Below are positions 1 through 9,640 of a stretch of DNA of 21,772 nt, piece by piece (the first letter of the stretch is position 1; the number at the start of each line of letters is the position of its first letter). The notes beneath the pieces are model-generated. The model did no database searches. It was given only the letters and a program-made list of their open reading frames with translations, and had not been told where the DNA came from. Where the stretch lies: positions 113,122 through 134,893 of the forward strand of contig NAOQ01000066.1 of the NCBI GenBank assembly GCA_002751075.1, written 5' to 3'. The DNA is from Ichthyophonus hoferi. Taxonomy: Eukaryota; Opisthokonta; Ichthyosporea; Ichthyophonida; Ichthyophonidae. The position numbers were made by a program, and so were the translations under genes.

Positions 1-803
1 TCTATTGCTTAATATTTTAAATTGTTCTATCTTAAAGTTTTTATCATTAAAATTTATTGAATTTTTTAGGCCGGTTTTGAGTGTCGTAACTTATAACCAG
101 AACTGTGGATTACTCGTTTAATTTAAGATTTGATTTAATCTGTTTTGTTTTAAATTTAATGAATATTTGCGGCATATTTTAAATGTTGTGGCGTAGCACC
201 AGGACTGCTAACTAGATCGGAAAGATTGACTCACTTAGTGGGATTTAAATATAGTTCGTAACTATTAGCTCACTTAATTTAGGATTTAGATATAGATTGC
301 GTCCTGATCAGGACATTTGATTAGTCCGGTGAAGGTTTGCAATGAAGAGCAATATTAGGTTATTACAGATAGATGGAACCTAGATTGTTTGGGTTGTGGC
401 GGCTTAAAGAAATAGGAATGGTAATGCCATTAAAGGACTACAGTAATTAGGGTTATACTGGGGTGATCCCATATAATAGCACTTGTCAGCATAGTTATTT
501 AATGTACCAGTATATATATATATAGGAAGGGAAGGATTTCATTAAATTCAATATATATGCTAAGCTAGGGTAGATAGTGTAAATGCAGTGTGGTAGACGA
601 TTTAAAACATATACAACATTGGCAAAATAGTTAGTTATAGTTAATTAATGCTAAGTTATTAATACTCCTTAGTCAACCAATTAGTTCACGATTAGAAATA
701 ACCTTATTAATCCAGGATGGATACATGGTATGGATGAACCAAGTGATGTTATAGGGAATAGGGAGATATAGACCAATCACAACAAAGCAAACACCACACC
801 TAC
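1..803. other. AT-rich flank, no exon recognised
   Basis: Expected to hold the next intron, and possibly a later exon, of the epimerase-like gene, whose visible exon ends at 804 with phase 1. I looked on the minus strand for sequence matching the next conserved part of the family (a beta strand followed by an Ala-rich stretch) and found none, so the following exon is probably left of the window. A weak imperfect repeat of about 28 bases occurs at roughly 229-255 and 267-295 (a 'ctcactta ... ggattta.atatag' pattern). A short TA run lies at about 512-523. Confidence 0.5.
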
Positions 804-993
804 CTCTATTACAAAAATCACCAATATGCACTTTCAACCCATTGATCGATTCTAAACGGAAATATCTTTTTCGTTTAAGGCTATTCCATTCATCATTTAA
901 GAATGACAACCTATCCAATCCAATGACTTTGACCCCTATGTCCTGAAGGGTTGTTGCTAGGTGCATTCCAAGAAATTCCGTAGAGCCTATGAT
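804..993 (-). CDS. Epimerase exon: nucleotide-binding loop to strand 3
   Basis: A 190-base exon with acceptor attacccatcctacag and donor gtaggt, phase 0 in and phase 1 out. It encodes 63 residues from IIGSTEFLG to GDFCNR. The frame stays open past the donor to a stop at 673, but that extension (673-803) has no family resemblance and is read as intron. Confidence 0.82.
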
Positions 994-1955
994 CTGTAGG
1001 ATGGGTAATTGTTAAAAATAATAATTTAAATAAAGTATATTATGGGTTAGGAGAAATATCAGTATAAGTGTTTACACTTTCAAAAAAAAAAAAAACAACA
1101 GGAAAGCTTTATAGAGTAAATCACACACGTTTAAACTGGCTTGTGTATTATTTTGCGTTACCCATCTCTGTATGACCACATTTTCTATTGGTAATATATT
1201 AATAAGAGATCCAAAACCAATTCAGAGATAGTTTTATTACCAGATCAAAATACTGACAACATGAAAGTTAAAAATAAATCCAAATCAAGTAAAAATAAAT
1301 AACGTATTAATCGGTTCACCAAGGTTTTACTATGGTTTTAAATATTATTTTTATTGACCCATTTAGTCCATTATAAATGCTATGAATATATATTTGGCTG
1401 TATTCTGTTTCTATTTATTATCTTCCATTCATTATATTTCATTTTCTATATTTAATTTATTATATTAAATTTAATATATTTTCTTTATTATAATATAAAG
1501 TACTCTGTCGCATATACATAGTTTTAATACCACATTACATATTTTACTACCCCTCTATCCAAATAACCAGCACGTGTATTACTACCTATACATTTATTAG
1601 TTACATTTTCAATATTATAAGTATTAATTCTGCTAAATTTTTATATTTATATATAAATCATTAAGCTGCCAATAAAATACAGAGGAAAAGCTGGGTATAT
1701 ATTTTTAAAGCCCATAAAAGAAAAGATTTCTTGTAGTAACTCACTAATAATAATAACATTTTTATAGTGATGCATTTTAAATACAACAATATACCAATAG
1801 GATGTCACTTAAGGCCAAGATAAAATATATTATGAAAACATGTATAATATATAATATAACAGGTTAAGAGGTCTGGATTATATTGGAGCAATATGATTTT
1901 AAAGAGCTTACCAACACGCTTTCGTTTCCACACCAACCATTCATGCCTTGGCATT
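804..1955 (-). CDS. NAD-dependent epimerase, UDP-glucuronate 4-epimerase-like (partial, two exons visible)
   Basis: Two minus-strand exons, 1912-1955 and 804-993, join in phase and encode the first part of a short-chain dehydrogenase/epimerase (extended SDR family). The first beta strand and nucleotide loop read SVLIIGSTEFLG across the splice junction. Then follow a helix (HLATTLQDIG), the second strand with its acidic ribose-binding end (VKVIGLDRL), SLKRKRYFRLE, and GLKVHIGDFCNR, which is the strand carrying the GD that contacts the adenine side. The SLKRKR segment right after strand 2 is typical of UDP-glucuronate 4-epimerases, which interconvert UDP-GlcA and UDP-GalA using bound NAD. Oddity: the canonical GxxGxxG loop reads G-S-T-E-F-L-G, so its second glycine is Glu (codon GAA). 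The catalytic YxxxK part lies outside the window. The upstream exon must end in phase 1 and was not identified. Another epimerase or dehydratase of the same family remains possible. Confidence 0.8.
994..1911 (-). other. Intron of epimerase-like gene
   Basis: About 0.9 kb of AT-rich sequence between the two epimerase exons. It contains a poly-A run at 1082-1095 and AT-rich blocks at about 1430-1500. No further exon is supported. Confidence 0.6.
1912..1955 (-). CDS. Epimerase exon: Cys-containing lead-in and first beta strand
   Basis: A 44-base exon with acceptor tatttttaacacag and donor gtaagc. It is entered in phase 1 and leaves in phase 0. It encodes CQGMNGWCGNESVL; the final residues begin the Rossmann beta strand completed by the next exon. 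The two cysteines just before the strand suggest a lumenal or disulfide-bearing N-terminal extension, but this is inference. One other frame also lacks stops, yet only this one continues the epimerase fold. Confidence 0.75.
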
Positions 1956-2624
1956 CTGTGTTAAAAATATGCAACCATAGTAATGTATTAATGGAAATAA
2001 TATAATTTGAAAAGAAATATTTATTAGTTTAGTATTCCTTCAGTTTTAAATAGGTACACGTCACAGGGGCCGAGCCTGTCTCAACTTCTTTCCAAAAGTT
2101 ATTTTACACAGAATAATAATACAAACTATAATATAAAACGGGAATAAAATGCATTTTCTCAATTTATTGTTTTCTTTAGGTGAGGTTATCATTAGTATGC
2201 ATATCTATAATGAAAAGACAGAAATATCCTGATAACTGAGAGAGAAATAGAAATAGATTAAGAAAGAGAGAGAAATGGTCGGATACAAGAATTTGACAAA
2301 TCAAGTAGTAGTAGTGAAATATTAAAGGGACTAGAAGAGGTATATATATGTATTTGATTGGCCCTTTAGGATATAATGGTTTCAAGAACACAATAGTTTA
2401 TAGTGATGTGAAAATTGAAGGATTATTTTATGTAATAAGTAGCTGAATTTTGCTGTAGTTAATTAAACGCATATTTTAAAATTGAAGTAGGCAGTCATGC
2501 TGGAAATTTAACTTTTAAATGTTTTGGACAGATACAGACGTATAACAATATATTACATAACATAAAAGGCCGTATTATTATAAGAATATTAGACAATGCT
2601 TAAATAAATTAGGTAGTTGTATTT

Positions 2625-2810
2625 TTATATAAAAAAGAAAAGATTAAATAATCCAGCAAAACTGTAAATCACTCTTTGCTTGTATCTCTGTGTGTTTACA
2701 AACCAAAAGAGATGTTGTCTTATAACCTCTTTGCCGTCAAGCAAAGTTCCCAGATTACTTAGCACTCTAGTTAATATGTCACGCCAATCTCTTATGTTGT
2801 GTAAAGTGTA
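2625..2810 (-). other. Unplaced open frame (61 codons), coding-like
   Basis: A stop-to-stop open frame of 61 codons without a good start, containing RDWRDILTRVLSNLG and LLDGKEVIRQH. It is noticeably less AT-rich than its surroundings. The opposite strand is also partly open here, so the strand is uncertain. No splice sites of matching phase link it to the epimerase exons downstream. It could be an exon of the epimerase gene's 5' part or a decayed fragment. No family recognised. Confidence 0.25.
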
Positions 2811-2885
2811 TTATGGTTGCATTTGCCATCGAATGAAATAGTCACATATATATATGTGTGTTTAGTATTGTCATTATTCACTTAC

Positions 2886-2958
2886 AAAAGAATAATATGC
2901 AAATTAGAAAACCAAGATTTTATAAATAATTCTATAAACATGGTTTGAAGAATTACCG
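2886..2958 (-). CDS. Candidate hydrophobic exon upstream of epimerase
   Basis: A 73-base stretch bounded by a good acceptor (a T-rich tract ending tgctttggcag) and a good donor (gtaagtg). Phase 1 in and phase 2 out leaves it open: VILQTMFIELFIKSWF followed by SNLHIILF. An internal ATG lies at 2941. The hydrophobic content would suit a signal or membrane-anchor segment for a secretory-pathway epimerase, but its exit phase (2) does not match the next known exon (1912-1955 needs phase 1). At least one exon would be missing between them, or the call is wrong. Confidence 0.3.
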
Positions 2959-3428
2959 CTGCCAAAGCACAAAAAATGATATAAAACAGAAGGAAATTAT
3001 TTGTATTTTAAAAAATTTAATAACCAAAGAAACAGCCTCCCCCACAAGCGGGTAGATACTTAAATGACAAAAATTATGACTAGGTACAAAAAAAAAAGAT
3101 TTTCCTTTTTTATTATTATTTTTTATTATTATTATTTTTTGGGGAAGGTTACCTACCAATATTATACCGTCGACTTCGCCTCAACATAACATCAGCTTTA
3201 CTCCAACAATACTGTGCGATTAATAAAAAACATACAGTCATAAGGATACTTGTGCATTTTAATGTTATATAATATGTCATTCTAAAATACTACCAAGGGC
3301 GGCATTTCCCCTGCAGAACATCAATTTGAAACTGTCGCAACAATTTAAGAAAAATTGTAAAGTACACTATAACATTAGTCTATATTTAATGCATAGAGAG
3401 ACCAGCCGCTTGTCAAGTCCTTGATGAA
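2959..3428. other. AT-rich spacer, no gene seen
   Basis: Contains a short run of A/T-rich trinucleotides near 3085-3140 (tattattatt pattern) and no exon supported by paired splice sites. Confidence 0.4.
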
Positions 3429-3602
3429 TTAGTTACAAGAACAGCAATCCGGTAGTTGAAATGACCGATACTTTTTCTCGTGATAATAGATGCAATTGGA
3501 GGACCTGCAATGTTTCTCATAGAAAATAATCCCTTTACCAGTGTTCACAGCAATATACCCTAACTCTAATAATTGCAACAGACTGCATGACATATATTGC
3601 AT
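3429..3602 (-). CDS. Small Cys-rich ORF, hypothetical
   Basis: A 57-codon ORF starting ATG CAA TAT ATG and ending TAA. It could equally be an exon opening after the AG at about 3606-3607 (ccacatag). The translation contains SLLQLLELGYIAVNTGKG, then KHCRSSNC, and ends LPDCCSCN. Cysteine clusters in the last half could bind metal or form disulfides. A second short frame overlaps at 3566-3646 and contains HRLCNICHAVCC. I do not recognise a family. The patch is richer in G+C than its flanks and may be an exon of an unresolved gene or a decayed copy. Confidence 0.3.
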   Translation of the reverse strand: MQYMSCSLLQLLELGYIAVNTGKGIIFYEKHCRSSNCIYYHEKKYRSFQLPDCCSCN

Positions 3603-3607
3603 AGCCT

Positions 3608-4169
3608 ATGTGGTTTGACTGATTCAGATACGTCGCATCTGCACATTTAAACTATGGGCTGCAAAATAACAAGAATATTTTGGCGCCACAACTGGAAATA
3701 TACAATGTGATTCCAGTTTTATCATGTATGTTGAGAATCTAGGATATTGAGGACTAGAGTTATGATTGGGCCTGGTATGCACAACAATCATTATTCATAT
3801 CTAAGAACGCACTACACTTGCCAAATTTGGCGTGTGGGAAATATGGTAATATTGAATTTTATGACAGCCAATCATATACTAAACATTAGCAACAAATGAT
3901 GACAGGTATAAGATTGACTAATTAACATATTTATTTTAATGGCGGGAATTTAACATGATAGTAAAAACACAATAAGCTATTTGGTTTTAAAATATACCTA
4001 TATACCATAATTAGCCGGGCTAGATCAGTAAATAAAAACTAAAAATTAACCAGACAAAAATCAAAATGTGAGCAGAATACATATTGAAAGGAGAAAAAAT
4101 TGCGGCTAGATAGTTTTGTTTTGTTAACTGGTATACAAATAGAGAGTATGTGTACTATCGACGAGGTAT
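3608..4169. other. Non-coding spacer and probable 3' flank
   Basis: Nothing coding is supported apart from the start of the short overlapping frame at 3608-3646. On the minus strand a TTTATT (AATAAA in the transcript sense) lies near 3931-3936, about 240 bases past the stop at 4170. It could serve as the polyadenylation signal for the gene ending there. Confidence 0.35.
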
Positions 4170-4682
4170 TTACAAACAAATATTATCGTCACAATCGTCG
4201 TCAATCTCACTATAATCCTCAAACTCTGACAAAGTGGCGTTGTCTGTGGAACTGGGTTCAGACGGGCTTGTCTCTGAGTTCTCCAGTAATGTGGATATGT
4301 CAGCAATGGTGGGGAGTACTGTCTTGGTAGTCCTCGCCTTGGATCCTTTGGATGTGTTGTTTTCCGAAAATGAAGAAACAATCACTATTGACTTCTTGGC
4401 AATACGCTTTGATGCTGAAGCTAAGTTGGGCGTAATCAGTATCGACCTTTTAGTCGCCTTATGATATTTTCTATGAAGAAATATAGCCTAACTCTAAGGA
4501 AGAGATCGCAAGTACTCGAAATAAAAGATTCTTTTTAATGTCTTTTATTTACATAATTTTCCGGCCCATGTGTGAGACCTTCGTAGGCGTTATATAGTTT
4601 CCGCCGATTGTACTGAATACCAATCAGTATAATCACATTGTGTAAATCGATATAGACATTGGATTGGGGTATGAATTTTTTG
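4170..4682 (-). CDS. Hypothetical protein, C-terminal two exons, acidic Ser/Thr-rich tail
   Basis: Two minus-strand exons: 4553-4682 (phase 2 in, phase 0 out, donor gtaaat) and 4170-4487 (phase 0, acceptor tcttccttagagttag, stop TAA). A 65-base intron separates them. Exon one reads like a folded segment (NVYIDLHNVIILIG, then YNRRKLYNAYEGL). Exon two starts basic (HRKYHKATKRS, ASKRIAKKS) and becomes Ser/Thr-rich and acidic (TLLENSETSPSEPSSTDN, EFEDYSEIDDDCDDN), typical of a disordered tail. No domain is recognised, so no function is given. The last exon lies opposite an equally long open frame on the plus strand (4234-4464). I prefer the minus strand for its amino-acid make-up and splice signals. 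Upstream exons are unresolved. Confidence 0.45.
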
Positions 4683-6103
4683 CTAAGTGCTTAGCTTAGC
4701 GCTAATACCTAAGATTACTGTGAAGTCGTCTAAAATTAATGTTCCAAGAAGGTCAAGTCCCGAGAGGTTTAAGTCCCGAGATTACAATAATAAAAGTCAC
4801 AAATTATAAATTAAAACTCGTGCTTTTAAAAGCCCTTTTGTTAATTGCGATATATTCGCTATCCATAAACAATGACTTCATTAAAGCCAATTGCTATTAA
4901 TTAAAATTTATCTATTAATAGTCCTGTACTTCTAGTCCAATGATTCCTTATTGATTAATAGTTCTATGTACAAAAATATTAACCAATCATGGAGAGGTTA
5001 GTAACTAAGTACTTTACACAATTATAATTAATTAAGACAACAATGACGTTTTGGCTGAAAGCATTTGACACCAAGTCTCTCATATCTAACTAGCTAAGAC
5101 TTGCAACAAATACATGTATTTATTAACGTACTCTACAGCCACGCATATATATAGGTAGATGATGTGACGAACTGTAAACCCACAAACCTATAAGAGTTAG
5201 GGTAATACTTAACATAGCTATCATTCCAATACAGAATAGCGATTAAAAAAAGCCGCCTTTTATTGATAGGCCAATTAGGCATTAGACATCAATCAAGCTT
5301 GGATCCTCACATTTTCTATTTCAGTATCTCTGAACTGTAATTTTGCGTTATTGGGAACCACAATAACACATTTTAAATGCTATCTTGCACTATAAAAGCA
5401 ATTATCTTTTTGATGGCTAGACAAAGGATAAATAACAGCATGTAAAAGAACTGTTCACAACCATTTTATCGGAAAGCACTTCATAAGCACCATTTCGTAG
5501 TAATAGTTTTTTTTTTTTTTTTGGTAATATTTCAACTGTCTTTTCACTGACTATTAATATTTCAATGCATTATAAAGTTTCTGATTGCCCAGCATATCAG
5601 AGTTTGAAATATGATTGGGAGAAAACCATGATTGTTATACCCATATATAGGGCTAGCCAACGACACTTTGTCATACATTCACAATGACTGTCCAATGAAA
5701 TTCAAATTATAAAATCCAAGATCCACTGACACTATGAGATCTAATGAAAAGGCACATAAAAATAAATAAAAATCAACCAGCAGCACATTGAATGAATACA
5801 CTTACTTTTACTTACTGCAGTTCAGTCTATCTAGCTGCAAACGAGAGAGCATTTCTCAAACGTGAAACTAGTAAAATTACTATATTTGTTCACAACATTA
5901 TAAAATTGAAGTTTAGGAACGCCAAAATAAAAGGGACGTCAATGGCTGTACATATAATTATCACTAATACCTCATAATTTTTATTTTTGTTTTTCGTTTT
6001 TGATTTATATCCGTACAGCTGTTGTGTGGATAGTCACTGCTTTGCTAATATAAAGTAGTATAGCTCAGCCTTTTTAAATTTGCCGCTAGTTTTTTATTTT
6101 TAG
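4683..6103. other. AT-rich region with unplaced short coding-like patches
   Basis: No gene model could be built. Minus-strand patches that look exon-like but do not chain in phase include 5018-5085 (RDLVSNAFSQN, donor gtaaag), about 5300-5323 (FRDTEIEN between a cag acceptor and gtgagg), and about 5420-5508 (LLLRNGAYEVLSDKMVVN). A plus-strand ORF at 5792-5977 (61 codons, MNTLTFTYCSSVYLAANE...) has no supporting context. There is a poly-T run at 5507-5522. A short repeated 'aagtcccgag' occurs at about 4754-4784. Confidence 0.3.
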
Positions 6104-6182
6104 AATCTTTTCCAGACCACCTTCTCAACTAAATGTTAGTATGTTTAGCAATCCAAACAACGCAGACAATACATATGGCACT
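6104..6182 (+). CDS. Candidate plus-strand exon, hypothetical
   Basis: A 79-base stretch after a strong T-rich acceptor (gttttttatttttag) and before a possible donor (gtaaat). In the open phase it encodes IFSRPPSQLNVSMFSN then PNNADNTYGT, and the frame continues to a TAA ending at 6212. The minus strand is also open over part of this patch, just past a tactaac...ag motif, so the strand is uncertain. No family recognised. Confidence 0.28.
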
Positions 6183-6212
6183 GTAAATAGGTTATGTCAC
6201 TATCGGGTATAA

Positions 6213-7376
6213 TAAACAAAATAAAGATTCACTAAGTTATCCACTTTAGCTTGGCCATAAGAAAAAAAAATGGGTACATTTAGATGAAAAAGCATTTAGA
6301 GTTTGAAATTTTATACTTTGGCTTTTATATAGAATTTACAGTTTACTGTACGGTAGTTAACAAATTATGGCATAACTACTGTATATTAACCCACCTTTTC
6401 TTAAATCCATTTTTAATATCGTTATCTTGTTTGCTCTATTTATTTTTTGTTTAATCCTCCTATGTTACAATTTAGTATACTACTATGGCCAGCTATAATA
6501 ATAAAAATCAAAGAACTTATTGTATATAGCAAAACAATCGTTGCACATGTACATAGGTTTAATAATTTATATTATGCACAAACATTAGAGAGTAAGGTAT
6601 CTATGTTACAACATTTTTAGGTTTTCACATCTAGATATGTAATATAGTATATTATATACTACCAACATAAAATAATCTATGGCGTTCAGCTTGGGTACAT
6701 TTAATGTTTTAGATAAATGTTGGATAAGGCAGAGAATAGTGTCCTACGATAGTTCAAAATGTTATTAAATAAATATTATAACTATGCATTCATCATAAAG
6801 ATCTCAATGCTTGTTTTGGTGGGTAAAAATTAAAACAAATTACCCAGTACATTTTTTATTGAGGAATGTTTATTCCCTTTTTAAATATTCATAGGATTAC
6901 TTAATAATCCAATGGAAACGTTGAGAAATAAAATTACTACTCAATACTTTGATAATAATAAAAGAGCATGTGGATGTAGATCTTAATATTTTAATGCATA
7001 TGGAAGGTTATGAAAAATACATTTTTGATCGGTCTATTGACCAATATGATGACAACATCTACACAGAATCTTAACAAGAACTTCGAACGAAAAACTAAAG
7101 CACAAAATGGTTATATTTGTAGACTTAAACTTAAAACAGTAATCCTCCTATCTGACGCTGGTGCTTTAAATAAACATAATTAAAATAGTATGTATTAAGT
7201 AGAATTCATTGTGAATGATTATTTTATTATTAATTATTATAAACGGAGTATTTAATTAACTTAGGTATTTCTTTATATGCCTGTAATCATTTAATATTGT
7301 CTGTAATTACTACTGCCTATGTTGTTTAAAAAATAGTTCATATAATCTAAATATGTTAAATAGAGGGCTTATCTAA
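6213..7376. other. AT-rich stretch, no gene seen
   Basis: Over 1.1 kb of low-complexity AT-rich DNA with frequent stops in all frames. No paired splice sites, repeats or RNA gene were recognised. Confidence 0.45.
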
Positions 7377-7586
7377 GTGGAATTTTTAAGAGTAGATTGT
7401 CAAAGTCAACTAGAAGTTACCCCCAAAACTCTATACTGGAAGCAACAATATTCCATAGCCTTCTGCCTACCCCATTCAATTATCTATAGTGCAAGTTATG
7501 CATCCATATGTTGCCATGACACTACATCTAATGCTAACATACTAATAGAAATAAAACTAGTATTTTTTGTACTGGGTTCTATCTAG
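7377..7586 (+). other. Open frame of 69 codons, coding strand uncertain
   Basis: The plus-strand frame opens just after TAA, starts with GTG and ends in TAG. It includes LEVTPKTLYWKQQYS and SYASICCHDTTSNAN. The minus strand of part of this patch (about 7420-7485, IIEWGRQKAMEYCCFQY) is also open between an AG and a gtaact. Without a longer alignment neither strand can be chosen, and it may be an unplaced exon or chance. Confidence 0.22.
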
Positions 7587-7684
7587 CTGCTGTTATCAGA
7601 TAAAGGGCAGCTTGAAGCTCTAGGTGACTCTGCTTCTGAATTTCTCTTTGTTGATTATGAATATAGAAGCCTTTAGTTCCTTAC

Positions 7685-7847
7685 CTGGCAATGTATTGCA
7701 TATGTAGTTAATGCAATATAATTGTGGTTGTGTGTATATGGTTAAGGTGTTGTTACTATCAGAAGCATCAACAACAGACTCAACTTGTTCAGCTTCTAGT
7801 AAAGTATATGGATTATTTACTTCAATTTCTTTAACAACCATAGACAT
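7685..7847 (-). CDS. Candidate exon or first exon, hypothetical acidic protein
   Basis: ATG at 7847 opens a 54-codon stretch ending at a very good donor (CCAG followed by gtaagg, phase 1). The protein begins MSMVVKEIEVNNPYTLL and continues with EAEQVESVVDASDSNN, a soluble acidic make-up that looks like real protein. If the donor is ignored the frame stops at 7620. It lies downstream, on the same strand, of the helical-repeat-like frame at 8254-8460, but no phase-consistent join was found. Function unknown. Confidence 0.4.
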
Positions 7848-8181
7848 AATATATATATTGAATTCCAGAATATTACTAGTAGAGTAATATTCCTTTTTGT
7901 ATGGCTGAAATTGTGCTTATTCTAAGTTGTTTCCCTTTCTTTTATTCTTTCTGCAACATTTATTTATCATGGATGCCAATTGTAGCTGTGTTCATCAATC
8001 TAAATGAGATTAATCATAAAGATCCTTATTGATTAATACAATTTACAGAAGACCACTGAGGTCTACTGAAATTATTTATCCTTATATTGATGATTTAATA
8101 CCAATATGTCCTTCTTTGAATAGATCTTTAGCCAATTTCCTCATTAGTGCAAATGCTCACATTCTATGTATTGACAATTCA

Positions 8182-8279
8182 ATTCACCTGGTTAAGAACG
8201 TTATTCAATCAACTAATATTGGACTAATCAATTCACCTGGTTAAGAACGTTATTCAATCAACTAATATTGGACTAATCA
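8182..8279. repeat. 49-bp tandem duplication
   Basis: Two head-to-tail copies of a 49-base unit (8231-8279 and 8182-8230), essentially identical. The unit includes ggttaagaacgttattcaat on the plus strand. The unit length is not a multiple of three and it sits at the 3' end of the open frame at 8254-8460. Confidence 0.9.
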
Positions 8280-8460
8280 TTTCATGACTGCTTGATACCA
8301 AAACTTCAGCCAAACGATGTGTCAAAACTTCAGCCAAACGATGTGTTCCTTCAGGGTTAACAGTCTTGCAACATAAAGGAATAAACTGTAAAAGTGTATT
8401 GACAGCTTTGTTTCCAACACATATTGTTAGAAGACCGTTAACTCCAAATAAATACGTAAT
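8254..8460 (-). pseudogene. Helical-repeat-like (ARM/HEAT-like) open frame, probably a broken gene or exon
   Basis: A 68-codon stop-to-stop frame lacking a usable start. It contains FGVNGLLTICVGNKAVNTLL, then FIPLCCKTVNPEG, THRLAEVL twice, and SSSHEMISPILVD. The alternating Leu/Val pattern with 'NGLL' and 'LAEVL' recalls armadillo or HEAT alpha-helical repeats, but this is only resemblance. The adjoining minus-strand sequence is also coding-like in other frames (SYFDKAILMFPYLNGLLAL at about 8487-8545 before a gtaagt; FALMRKLAKDLFKEGHI at about 8103-8153). The frame changes and lack of matching splice sites suggest a decayed host-type gene, though a gene with unrecognised introns is possible. 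Confidence 0.4.
8299..8346 (-). repeat. 24-bp in-frame tandem duplication
   Basis: Two perfect copies of a 24-base unit, each encoding the eight residues THRLAEVL in the open frame at 8254-8460. The length is a multiple of three, so the frame is preserved. Confidence 0.92.
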
Positions 8461-8825
8461 TCAACTTGATTTGTTTGCATGCACTTACATTAGCGCTAAT
8501 AGACCATTCAAATAAGGAAACATTAGTATAGCCTTATCAAAATAGGATCAGACATTTCGACGGGTCTCTATAACCTTTCATGAATTGTATTAGTCAATAC
8601 AGATATTTATGATTGGCTTCATTTAAGTTATTGAACCTTGCTACATTGGTGTTAACCAAAAGTCAGCACTGGCAATAAAAGGAAATATAAGAGAAAACAA
8701 AAGTCAACAATCAAGGACCTGCTCGCACAAATGCGGTAATGAGTAGAAAAAATACGAAGTTTTTGTAATGCACAAAAATACTTTGCATTCAATTATATAT
8801 ACGTAATAACCACATCGTTATTGAA

Positions 8826-9256
8826 ATGTCTAATCTACCGCTAGTCCTCATACATGATAGTCAGTGTCCAGATCTTTCGCTCGTTCCGAATTCAGAGAAG
8901 TGCTTACTAGCACTAAATAGTGATAATAGTTATTAATTGCATCATAGTATATCACCTCTTACTGATCGATCTCATTGTGAAATTTCCATATTCACACCCA
9001 AGCGAATCAAAGCATCGATTCTTTCCGAATTAGAACAGAGGTATAATTGGTACAGCCAGTTACCTAGGGAGTTGGTATATGGCCTTCTATAGAACCTCTA
9101 TCACAGCAAATGTGCCTTAAAGACAGATCCGGCCAAGTGACTATTATTGCCGCTGGTCCAGTAAAAATAGCTACTATCAAATATACAGTTGGAGATCCTG
9201 ACAGCTGTGGACAAGTCATTAGAACTAACACCGATTCTGGTACATATTTATTTTAA
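8826..9256 (+). pseudogene. Plus-strand coding-like patches, interrupted
   Basis: Three adjacent open stretches on the plus strand read like protein: 8826-8936 from an ATG (MSNLPLVLIHDSQCPDLSLV), 8937-9092 (CEISIFTPKRIKASILSELE then QRYNWYSQLPRELVYGLL), and 9068-9256 in another frame (MCLKDRSGQVTIIAAGPVK, KYTVGDPDSCGQV, RTNTDSGTYLF). Local G+C is higher than in the flanks. Two frames and in-frame stops mean a decayed gene, or a real gene whose short introns I cannot place. The last stretch has a beta-rich look. No family recognised. The orientation is convergent with the GT8 gene, whose stop is about 390 bases away. Confidence 0.35.
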
Positions 9257-9491
9257 ATAGCAGTTATAATGGAATGCTATGACATGTGGGTTAATATCAA
9301 CAATAAGCAGGTGTAAATACACAGGATTACAGCCTATTTAGATATATTACATGTTTTTCCCTATAGAATCTATGTTTCTAAATTTATAAATCATTTCTTA
9401 TTACTTTCACTTAGGAACTAATCTAGTTAATCCTATTACATCTTTTCATCATTTTCTACCACTATTCTTCCATTATATCTACACTACATCA

Positions 9492-9497
9492 TTTATT
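9492..9497 (-). terminator. Candidate polyadenylation signal of the GT8 gene
   Basis: AATAAA in the transcript sense, about 145 bases past the TAA stop at 9641. It is a canonical hexamer at a plausible distance, but such hexamers are common in AT-rich DNA. Confidence 0.35.
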
Positions 9498-9640
9498 GTT
9501 CTTGTCACAAATATTGTAATTATTTCTTCCAATGTTTTTACAACCTTCAACTCATTTCCTATTCATATTATTTCTACTTTCACCATCATTCCTGTCTATC
9601 ACGGTTTGTATTTTCTTCCTCATTCCTCAATTATAACTGA

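Noticed and set aside
180-255. tRNA-like stretch with an 'actgctaa' loop
   Set aside because: No matching anticodon, T or acceptor stems around it.
673-803. Extension of the epimerase frame to a stop at 673
   Set aside because: It follows a good donor (gtaggt) and its translation no longer resembles the family.
4234-4464. Plus-strand 76-codon ORF opposite the gene end at 4170-4487
   Set aside because: Likely antisense shadow: make-up is rich in Leu/Val/Ser with no supporting splice sites, while the minus frame is longer and phase-linked to another exon.
5018-5085. Minus-strand exon candidate RDLVSNAFSQN
   Set aside because: Its exit phase 0 does not match the phase 2 entry of exon 4553-4682. 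Left unplaced.
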